Source: CBDCVY01 sp965223245
GTDB lineage: Bacteria > Nitrospinota > Nitrospinia > Nitrospinales > Nitrospinaceae
DNA length: 64,000 nt
Direction of reading: 5' to 3'
NCBI GenBank assembly: GCA_965223245.1
Contig: CBDCVY010000013.1
Coordinates: 682,001-746,000, forward strand
Shown: positions 8,838 through 16,237 of the stretch, in pieces
How positions within the stretch are numbered: the stretch's first letter is position 1
Layout: each line of letters begins with the position of its first letter
Made by a program: the position numbers and the translations under genes
The notes under the pieces: generated by a model
Seen by the model: the letters and a program-made list of their open reading frames with translations, nothing else
Told to the model about the DNA's origin: nothing
The model's database searches: none

Positions 8838-10409
8838 TTAAAGAGGGAGACTGACTTTAAACCTTGCCCCAGTCTTTGATTCTGCCAAAGTAATTTTTCC
8901 ACCATGCGCTTCCACCAGTGATTTTACAATTCCAAGGCCAAGTCCTGTGCCACCATTTTCCCTTTTAGTTGTAAAAAATGGAGCGAATACCTTATCTCTA
9001 TGTGAACTTGGGATTCCTTCTCCATTATCTTGAATATTTAAAATTAAATTTTCTCCCATTCGAAGAAATGAGAACTTAACTGAAGAAGCGTTATGTTGTT
9101 TGCTATTGCTTATCAGGTTGGTCAATGCAGCTTCTAAGTAATCTGATGCGAATTTAATTGTTATTTTCGGATCATCTTCAAATACGATGTCCATGTCTTC
9201 ACGAACCCAATTTTCTTTAAGTTTATTTAGAATACTCCCCAAATCCGAATACTCTTCTGAAGGGGATAGGTTGTCTAACTTTGCCAAATAAAGAAGTTTG
9301 GAAACCAGTTCCTTTAGTCGTTTAGAGTCTTGAATGATATTTTCAATAAACTTTTTCTTTTTACCTTCTGGCATATTGGAAAAATGTTCCAGAAGCAACT
9401 CGCCTGCTCCTTGTATAGAAGTTAAGGGAGTTTTAAATTCGTGAGAAACGTGTGTTGCAAAATCTCTAATGTATTCTGATCTTTTATTTAATGAAATGGC
9501 CATATCATTAAAACTTTTTGATAACAGTTCCATTTCTTTGGTAATTGGTTTTTCGAGAGGTTGAATTGCTTCCTTATTACCTGAGGAAATTTTTTTTGTT
9601 CGTTCGATTAGTTGATAAATGGGCCGTGAAATTGTATAGGAGGTAAAAAAAACAAGTAACAGAGTTAAGCCAATGATAACCAAACTAATCATTAGGACCT
9701 TTTCTTTTTCCATGAATAGATCTTTAAGGATATTTTTTGGGGTCCGGGAAATATAAACAATTCCCCAAAGATGGCTTTCTTCTAGAATTGGAAAAGCTGA
9801 AAATACCCGTATGTTGGTTCCACGGCTTATAGAAGCAAGTGATGGAGGTGGATGATTAGGTATTCGTTCACGGATCACACTTGTGAAGTTTCCCTTAAGA
9901 GCCGACTGAATTTCCTTTAAATGATTAAAAGATTCTCCCACTTCAGTTGAGCCTGCGATAACGATTCCATTAAAATCTAAAACTTTTATCCCGGAGAGAA
10001 CCACTTTTTTTATGTCGGAAAGAATGGGAGATAAATTAATTCCTACTTGATTAGAAATAAAGTCAGTTTCAATTTTTGGAACCTTTCCTTTAGGCCTTGG
10101 GGGTAGGATTTCTGTTTCAGATAATTCTAGTTGAGGAATTACGGGGGTATAAAAATCATCTATAGTTTCAATAGTTAGGTTTTTTAAATGAGTACCGTAA
10201 GATTTATCCGAACCGATAAATTTTTTGACTTCATTTTTATAAATTGCTGCAATGACCGATGCTTGAGAAATCAATTCACGTTCTGTTTGGCGAACCAATT
10301 GGTTTTCATAAATTCTAAAAAAAAATATACTACCAAGAGGTATAAGTAGGACGGTTAAATTTACAATTAATAAAATAGTCCTAAGACTGAAAGTTTTCTT
10401 TCGTTTCAT
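8838..10409 (-). CDS. Membrane sensor histidine kinase of the exosortase/VIT locus
   Basis: This 523-residue kinase has an N-terminal TM helix (about 10-30), a ~210-residue extracytoplasmic sensor region, a second TM helix (about 240-262), a HAMP linker, a HisKA domain with the phosphorylated His323 in S-H-E-F-K-T-P-L-T, and a HATPase domain with N-box (N-L-I-S-N-S), D-N-G-E-G-I and G-T-G-L-G-L motifs. It starts one base after the stop of the response regulator upstream of it, so the two are one operon and surely partners. It lies at the 3' end of the gene set regulator-VIT/vWA-exosortase. The dedicated proteobacterial sortase system also carries a kinase/regulator pair, but that kinase (as I recall) is longer. 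The ligand is unknown. Confidence 0.92.
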   Translation of the reverse strand: MKRKKTFSLRTILLIVNLTVLLIPLGSIFFFRIYENQLVRQTERELISQASVIAAIYKNEVKKFIGSDKSYGTHLKNLTIETIDDFYTPVIPQLELSETEILPPRPKGKVPKIETDFISNQVGINLSPILSDIKKVVLSGIKVLDFNGIVIAGSTEVGESFNHLKEIQSALKGNFTSVIRERIPNHPPPSLASISRGTNIRVFSAFPILEESHLWGIVYISRTPKNILKDLFMEKEKVLMISLVIIGLTLLLVFFTSYTISRPIYQLIERTKKISSGNKEAIQPLEKPITKEMELLSKSFNDMAISLNKRSEYIRDFATHVSHEFKTPLTSIQGAGELLLEHFSNMPEGKKKKFIENIIQDSKRLKELVSKLLYLAKLDNLSPSEEYSDLGSILNKLKENWVREDMDIVFEDDPKITIKFASDYLEAALTNLISNSKQHNASSVKFSFLRMGENLILNIQDNGEGIPSSHRDKVFAPFFTTKRENGGTGLGLGIVKSLVEAHGGKITLAESKTGARFKVSLPL

Positions 10410-10410
10410 A

Positions 10411-11109
10411 TTATTGTTTGCAGGATCCTAATACGTAGCCAACCCCAAAGACGGTTTCAATAACTCCTTTACCACCTGCAAGTGAAAATTTGTTACGGAT
10501 GTGACGAATATGGCTGTCTATGGTTCGATCACTTACAAAGGAGCTGTTCCCATATGCATGTTCAATGATACGATTGCGATCAAAAACGCTCTCTGGATAA
10601 AGTAAAAAAGCTTTTAAAATATCAAACTCCCTTGCTGTAAGGTCTACTGGAGTTTCATCCCAAAATACCTGATGTTTTTCAGTGTTTAATGAAACTCTGC
10701 CAAAAAATAGTATTTTTGAGGAGTTGTCGGTCGGAGCAGGTTTGCCTTTGGCGCGTTTTAGTATTGCATGAACTCTGGCAACTAATTCTCTAGGGCTAAA
10801 TGGTTTTGATACGTAATCATCTCCGCCAATTTCAAAGCCTACGACTCGATCAATCTCATCGTCTCGTGAAGATAGGAATAATATGGGGACTTCAGATTGT
10901 TTGCGAATTTCTTTGCAAAATTGGAAGCCATCCATTTCAGGCATATTGATATCCAAAATTACTAATTCTGGAGGGTGTTTGATAAATTGACTTAAGGCTT
11001 CTTTCCCGTTTTTGACTTCCTTGGTTGTCATTCCTGCATTTTCGAGAGCAAAGCATATGACTTCCCGAATATGTGGATCATCATCTACCACAAGAATGTT
11101 TTTTCCCAT
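10411..11109 (-). CDS. OmpR-family response regulator
   Basis: This 232-residue DNA-binding response regulator is the partner of the kinase one base downstream. The receiver domain (1-120) has the acidic pocket D9-D10-D11, phosphorylation site D53 (I-L-D-I-N-M-P-E-M-D-G), the conserved S/T position and K in S-K-P-F. The C-terminal winged-helix domain (about 135-230) has the L-T-A-R-E-F-D-I-L motif and the R-T-I-D-S-H-I-R-H-I-R recognition region. It lies 132 bases behind the VIT/vWA gene, with a strong hairpin in between, and probably controls that gene and/or the exosortase. Confidence 0.94.
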   Translation of the reverse strand: MGKNILVVDDDPHIREVICFALENAGMTTKEVKNGKEALSQFIKHPPELVILDINMPEMDGFQFCKEIRKQSEVPILFLSSRDDEIDRVVGFEIGGDDYVSKPFSPRELVARVHAILKRAKGKPAPTDNSSKILFFGRVSLNTEKHQVFWDETPVDLTAREFDILKAFLLYPESVFDRNRIIEHAYGNSSFVSDRTIDSHIRHIRNKFSLAGGKGVIETVFGVGYVLGSCKQ

Positions 11110-11171
11110 ATTTTCAATCCTAAAAATTATCTGTATTTATTATAACGCGAGTTTAAACAAATTTTGCCATC

Positions 11172-11214
11172 AAGAACCAGGGTGGCGGAAAAAATCCACC
11201 AAACCCTGGTTCTT
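11172..11214 (-). terminator. Strong hairpin between the VIT/vWA gene and the response regulator
   Basis: An 11-base perfect inverted repeat (AAGAACCAGGG / CCCTGGTTCTT) is extended inward by TGG/CCA after a two-base bulge. It lies in the minus-strand transcript 28 bases after the VIT/vWA stop codon. No good U-run follows (the transcript continues GATGGCAAAAT), so it may be a partial terminator, an mRNA-stabilising 3' end, or an operator rather than a classic intrinsic terminator. Confidence 0.45.
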
Positions 11215-11241
11215 CTGGGAGGTTTCACCTGGCGGCAAACT

Positions 11242-13374
11242 TTATTTATAGGGGAGAGGTTTATGTTTATTCCTTTTGCAAACAAAAGCGAAAAAAAGTA
11301 ATGATACAAGTAATAAGCTGGCCCAGGTGGCGGGCTCCGGGGTTGAGCCTCCTGAAAAATTTTGTGCAAGTACCATGTTTTTAGGTTGACCATAAGCTTT
11401 GGGTCCCACCCCTTTAACCATTGGTAAGGGTACTTGTGAATCTTTGGTATTCTCGGGATTGGGGTTGACAATAGCTTTGGAGACAGCAACAAAGGAAGTC
11501 CATCGTGTCATAAGGGAATAGTTTAAACCTAATTGGATAACCTTTTCTTTTAATTCATTATCGCTAAATGATGTGGTCTTAATTGATGCAGGAAGGTTCA
11601 TTTGGCTCATATGGTCAGAAATTTGGCCTCGTGCCCAAATTAAGGGAAGAGGAGATTCAGAGTTTTCTTCAATAGTTTTTGGAATATTAAAGTCTACAGG
11701 TAAAAGAGCCATTCCACCTGGTACAAATCCATTTACTTTGATTGTGTGATTTCCGGATCCTGAGAATTTTCCTAATATTCGAATTGAATCTCCTTCAAAC
11801 AAATCTGGAATCATTTTGGGTGTCACTTCAGTAACTTCTAAATTTCCCCAATCGACTGCAATATTTGTTAAAACAGGAGTCTTTATTTTTGATGCTAATT
11901 TAATAGCAACATCCTCTGGGTTCTCTGTTGGATCAATAAATCTTGCAAATCCTCTACCTCGCCGCCCCATTTCACTTAATAGGAATCGATTCACGGAGGT
12001 GCCCACCCCAAAAGCGTAAATTCGAGCTTTGCCTATAGATTCTGAAATCAGTGTTAAAACTTCCGATTCGTTCCCTATATATCCATCGGTCAAAAAAACT
12101 ACGATTCGAACAGTATTTTCAATAGGGGATATCGAAAAAGCCTGGCGTATTGCGTTAGGAATTTCTGTTCCTCCATTCGCGTCTAATGAATTTACGTATC
12201 GTAGACCCTTAAATATATTTTCTGAAGTTGCTGGTACAGGACCGGAGGTGAATTCTGACGCGTTATTACTAAAGCGAATCACTCTGAAATAATCTGTTTC
12301 CCGTAAGTTTTTTAGAGCATGGCGTATAAACAACTTACTGGCTTCGATGGGCTCTCCACCCATTGAACCTGATGTATCCAAAACAAAAACTAATTCTCTT
12401 TTGATAATTTGATCCGTTTTAGCAGCCTTGGGCGGTTCAATCATTAAACTGAAGTAACCGGCTTCATTAGTTTTATGACTGAGAATGGATGCTTGTGTGT
12501 TATCCCCTGATAGTTGAAAAAGGAGGACAAAGTCCCTATTATCTATGGTTCTACCTTCAGCAAGAGTAATGGATTTACTTTTATCTTCACCAGTGACTTG
12601 TAAAGAATGGGTTTCACTAAATACTCTTCCAAGTGAAACTCCGGCTTTAATATTTACTTTTATGGAGACTCTATCTTTGGCTATTGTGTCTGGTATAGTT
12701 AATCCACCCACCTCAGGATATACTGGGAGCTTCTCGATTTCCCATTGAGCAAACTTGGTATCGCTTCTTGTTTCTTCGGGGGAATCAATTTCCTCTTCAT
12801 CAGAAATTTTTGGAGCTTCTCCTGAACCCTCGGGTTGATATCTGGGGCCCACAATAAGAGGAATAACCATTTGATAGTTTCCATCTATTTTGGGAACTGT
12901 TTGAACATACTTTAAAGTGACTTTTATAGGTAAATTTGGCATTAAGTTTGCCACTTTTTGCGTGAACATATTAGGCCGGTATTGAGTCAATAAGGATGCG
13001 GCCTTACCTTCTTTTTTGGCAGACTTAAATTTAGTTTTTGCCTTTTCAATTTTCATGATTTGGGCTTCAATTATTTCCCTGCCTACTTCCATGCTCATCC
13101 AATACACGGCCGAATTTCTGTTCAAGGGGAAAAGATAGGTGGCATTGATAGGCATTTTGGTAGGATTTTCGAAATACTGAACGACAGTTACTGTTGCAGA
13201 GTCCCCCACGATTTCTGCGGCAATATCTGTGCGAAGCGAGGGTAAATGAAAGGTTTGACCATTGATCTCAGCTTGGAGAGTGCCACCTAACTCCTTTTCC
13301 CCAAAGGCAATTCCATTAAAAGATATGGAAAAGAAAAGGATTAAAGTTATTATAGGTTTTTTGATGTTATCCAT
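11242..13374 (-). CDS. VIT/vWA-domain surface protein with a PEP-CTERM sorting signal
   Basis: This 710-residue secreted protein has a signal peptide (about 1-26), a VIT (inter-alpha-trypsin inhibitor N-terminal) domain (about 28-160), and a vWA domain with an intact MIDAS start D-T-S-G-S near residue 332. After a beta-rich C-terminal half comes a PEP-CTERM tail: T-P-E-P at about 676-679, a hydrophobic helix, then C-K-R-N-K-H-K. PEP-CTERM tails are cut and processed by exosortases. The ATG at 13374 is preferred over one at 13401 because it gives a clean signal peptide and has GAAAGGG upstream; it overlaps the exosortase stop by 8 bases, so the two are translationally coupled. VIT/vWA proteins are also the substrate of dedicated sortases in marine proteobacteria. 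The binding partner is unknown. Confidence 0.9.
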   Translation of the reverse strand: MDNIKKPIITLILFFSISFNGIAFGEKELGGTLQAEINGQTFHLPSLRTDIAAEIVGDSATVTVVQYFENPTKMPINATYLFPLNRNSAVYWMSMEVGREIIEAQIMKIEKAKTKFKSAKKEGKAASLLTQYRPNMFTQKVANLMPNLPIKVTLKYVQTVPKIDGNYQMVIPLIVGPRYQPEGSGEAPKISDEEEIDSPEETRSDTKFAQWEIEKLPVYPEVGGLTIPDTIAKDRVSIKVNIKAGVSLGRVFSETHSLQVTGEDKSKSITLAEGRTIDNRDFVLLFQLSGDNTQASILSHKTNEAGYFSLMIEPPKAAKTDQIIKRELVFVLDTSGSMGGEPIEASKLFIRHALKNLRETDYFRVIRFSNNASEFTSGPVPATSENIFKGLRYVNSLDANGGTEIPNAIRQAFSISPIENTVRIVVFLTDGYIGNESEVLTLISESIGKARIYAFGVGTSVNRFLLSEMGRRGRGFARFIDPTENPEDVAIKLASKIKTPVLTNIAVDWGNLEVTEVTPKMIPDLFEGDSIRILGKFSGSGNHTIKVNGFVPGGMALLPVDFNIPKTIEENSESPLPLIWARGQISDHMSQMNLPASIKTTSFSDNELKEKVIQLGLNYSLMTRWTSFVAVSKAIVNPNPENTKDSQVPLPMVKGVGPKAYGQPKNMVLAQNFSGGSTPEPATWASLLLVSLLFFAFVCKRNKHKPLPYK

Positions 13375-14941
13375 TTTTAAAACGCCCTTTCTCAAGTTCA
13401 TAATTTCTTTGTGCGGTTTTGGGTTTTTCGATGTCTAAAGCGGTGATGACGGCTTCATCCCATTTCGTATGTTCAATGTTGTTTAAATTCCATGGAGATA
13501 TTCTTTGTACCTCGGACCAAATACTGTCCGGTTGTTTTAGCCATCGCCAAATTGCTTCTGAAATATTTGATGTGACTTCCCCACTATCAGAAATAAAGCT
13601 GACCGCTACTCGAAAGGATTCTCCTTCTGGAGTGGTAACTTTGTAAACAGCTGTTGGAAGGGATTGATAAGAAATTCCTTTATATTGGACTTTCATTCCT
13701 AATCCTCGTAAACATTCTTCCGGGGCATGTAAATGTCTGAGAGGTGCGGATGTTTTGACAACAAGTAAGCTATGAGTCCCATAGGCTGCTTTGACAGCAG
13801 TCCCTCCAAATTTGGTGAAATACAGTTTTTCTTTTGGAAGTAAATTGACTGGGGTTTTTATATGACCATTTAAAAAAGCAGGTAATGAAATATCAATATT
13901 GGTCTTAGTGATGTCTATTGGTTTTTGAGGTGCATGGACTACAAACAACGAAAAAATTAGAAATCCAATTCCCATAAAAACATTTTTTACGAAATGTCCA
14001 TTTTTGTTGAAAATATTTTTCTTTTGAAAAACTTCATTTTGCTTTTTAGTTAATAACGTTGGGCAAATGCATTGGTTTTGATATTCGGGTTTTAAATATA
14101 TCCATTGCGACCAAATTAAAATGGGTAAACTGCCTAAGAATAAAAAACTTAAACCTAAAAGGTCATGCCAAGGGGATGCTAAGACATCAACATTTAGAAA
14201 AAAAGAAGGATTGACTACTCCTATAGCAATAAAAACAATTCTAAAAATATTGGCTAGTATTCCAGAAGCCAGAGTGATCACTCCGCCCCAGATGGCTTGA
14301 GAAAAACTGGGTCTAACAAGAGCCATGCAACCGCAAAATAATAGCATTAGCATTAGAAGTCCGCGCGCTCCGGAACATGGCAAATCAACTAATACATCTT
14401 GGTGATTAATTATGATTCGAACGCCTTGGCAGCTTACATTGCCAAAAAATTGGCCTATGATTCCGCAAGCGCCATCCGCAGATAGGGTTTGTAGACCAAA
14501 CCCCATTGTCCTTTGTAATACTCGTTCCAAAGGTAAAGAAAATGCGAAAAACAAAGCTGTCCAACTTGGAGAAACAGGGCGTTTGCTATATTGTATTCCC
14601 GCTAAAATTCCCAATGCGTAAATATCAATAATTAAGGCCAATGCCCCTACGATATTTATTGCAAAAACTTGCCCTAATAATCTGATTAGACTTGTGCTTG
14701 CTAAAAGAAGAAGCGGAACTTTTTTATTAATTGGATTCGATATATTTTGTTTGCCAGATAATCCCCAGAGAAAAAGCCCTATTGTAAGAAAAAAAACAAG
14801 GTATCCATTGGAATCATATGAAGGATCATTCCACGTTTGAATTAGCCAGCGAATTGGATCGTAAACTAAGACAAGAGCGGCGGCACCGAATATAAAGGGG
14901 GCAATGTTTTGTTTTTCTGTGAACATCCATAAGTTTTTCAT
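13367..14941 (-). CDS. Exosortase fused to an EpsI domain
   Basis: This 524-residue integral membrane transpeptidase-like enzyme is predicted to cut PEP-CTERM proteins at the membrane. About eight TM helices precede residue 280. The exosortase signature is complete: Cys189 in L-P-C-S-G-A-R-G-L, Arg234 in N-I-F-R-I, and His259 in W-H-D-L-L-G. After a TM near 310-330 comes an EpsI (DUF3485) domain of ~190 residues with H-A-P-E-E-C-L-R-G-L-G; in many exosortases EpsI is a separate gene or a C-terminal fusion, as here. Its stop overlaps the start of the VIT/vWA gene, which carries the only PEP-CTERM tail visible in this window, so that protein is the likely cognate substrate. GGGAGC lies just before the start codon. 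Confidence 0.93.
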   Translation of the reverse strand: MKNLWMFTEKQNIAPFIFGAAALVLVYDPIRWLIQTWNDPSYDSNGYLVFFLTIGLFLWGLSGKQNISNPINKKVPLLLLASTSLIRLLGQVFAINIVGALALIIDIYALGILAGIQYSKRPVSPSWTALFFAFSLPLERVLQRTMGFGLQTLSADGACGIIGQFFGNVSCQGVRIIINHQDVLVDLPCSGARGLLMLMLLFCGCMALVRPSFSQAIWGGVITLASGILANIFRIVFIAIGVVNPSFFLNVDVLASPWHDLLGLSFLFLGSLPILIWSQWIYLKPEYQNQCICPTLLTKKQNEVFQKKNIFNKNGHFVKNVFMGIGFLIFSLFVVHAPQKPIDITKTNIDISLPAFLNGHIKTPVNLLPKEKLYFTKFGGTAVKAAYGTHSLLVVKTSAPLRHLHAPEECLRGLGMKVQYKGISYQSLPTAVYKVTTPEGESFRVAVSFISDSGEVTSNISEAIWRWLKQPDSIWSEVQRISPWNLNNIEHTKWDEAVITALDIEKPKTAQRNYELEKGRFKNG

Positions 14942-15109
14942 GCTCCCATTATTAAAAGCCCATGTGCATTGATAATGATGGAAATGGGTAAAAATAAATG
15001 AAATCTTATGCAGATTTGGTGCAGGATAAATAACAAGCTTGAAAATACCCTTAATATAAAATTGAAGGATAAGAAAAATGCTTAATCTATTTTCTTAACT
15101 TAAAATCAC

Positions 15110-16222
15110 TCAAACCATTGATTTTAGTTTGTTCCAAACATTATTTAAAAACGGTAATGGGTCTTTGAGAATATATTCCCATCCAACTTTTGTGGAAACG
15201 ACTTTAGGGAACCCTTTTTTTCGGTAAGAAGGTAAAAGTGTTTTAATATAACTTTCAAACTCTATGTACCTTAAGGTGTGATTCATATCGCTGACAGGTA
15301 AAGGTCTATTTAGCGCTATTAAGCAAGCTAAATAGGGAAAGTTTAAACCCATTGTAAGTGAGCCACGTAAGCTCCCCCAATATCGTGGATTTAATTCTAT
15401 AACTTTTATTTGATTGTCCTCTTCATCCAAAATCATATCGAAATTGGCAACACCGGTCCATTTCAATTCTTTGATAACCTTTTCTGTGATTTTCCAAAGA
15501 TTTTCATTTTGAATAAATTCCATTCCCAATTGAGGGCGGAAAGGAATTGGGTTGGGATAAATTTCCTTGTGGAGATTGTGAATTAAAATGTTCCCATTTA
15601 TTGATAAGGTGCTCGAACATAAGATGATTCCGCGTCTTTTATTTTGAACAATGCTAGGGGGTAAACTTTTGTTGGAACTTAAGAATTTTTCTAACGAATG
15701 GCGATCCTCAAACTGCCGAATTCCAAATCCATGCGTGCCTATCCTGGGTTTAATCAAAACCGGGAATGTCATTTTACTCAATTGGTGAGATAAATTCTGA
15801 TCGTTTTTTAAATGGAGGGTGAATGGCTTAGGGATGTTGTTTTCTTCTAAAAAATCAGCAAACTTTCCTTTATCTTGAGCTTTTTCGAAAGATTCCAAAG
15901 TTGGTATTGGGGCCAAAGGGGCTATCTGGTTAAGTACATCATAATTCTTTATAGCAAATAGAATTCCCAGTCGGCTCAACGGAAATAATAAGTTTGCCCT
16001 AACTTCCTTAGCCACTTTCCTGATGAATTCAATTCTTTCTTTATCAGTTTTGGTTTCTTTTAAATAGAATGTTTTGCAAAGGCGGCTCCATCGAACAGGT
16101 GTATTGGTTTCTGATGAAATGACATGAGCCTTTAATTTGGGTATTGCAGTTAAACAGCTTAAAACCTTTATTGCGTCATTGCGGTTTCCATCAATTATTA
16201 AAACTGAAAGAGAGGAAGGCAT
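15110..16222 (-). CDS. ATP-grasp ligase, substrate unknown
   Basis: This 370-residue protein has the carbamoyl-phosphate-synthase-like ATP-grasp fold. An N-terminal Rossmann-like preATP-grasp region (1-100) is followed by the ATP-grasp core: F-P-V-L-I-K-P-R-I-G-T-H-G-F-G-I (nucleotide lid), and near residue 278 I-E-L-N-P-R-Y-W-G-S, the Mg/ATP motif with E and N in place. Such enzymes join a carboxylate to an amine or similar nucleophile via an acyl phosphate. The substrate cannot be read from the sequence. It follows the RND gene by 15 bases (same transcript) and precedes the exosortase gene by 168 bases, so co-transcription with the latter is possible but not certain. Confidence 0.8.
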   Translation of the reverse strand: MPSSLSVLIIDGNRNDAIKVLSCLTAIPKLKAHVISSETNTPVRWSRLCKTFYLKETKTDKERIEFIRKVAKEVRANLLFPLSRLGILFAIKNYDVLNQIAPLAPIPTLESFEKAQDKGKFADFLEENNIPKPFTLHLKNDQNLSHQLSKMTFPVLIKPRIGTHGFGIRQFEDRHSLEKFLSSNKSLPPSIVQNKRRGIILCSSTLSINGNILIHNLHKEIYPNPIPFRPQLGMEFIQNENLWKITEKVIKELKWTGVANFDMILDEEDNQIKVIELNPRYWGSLRGSLTMGLNFPYLACLIALNRPLPVSDMNHTLRYIEFESYIKTLLPSYRKKGFPKVVSTKVGWEYILKDPLPFLNNVWNKLKSMV

Positions 16223-16237
16223 ATAGTTTAATAGAAA

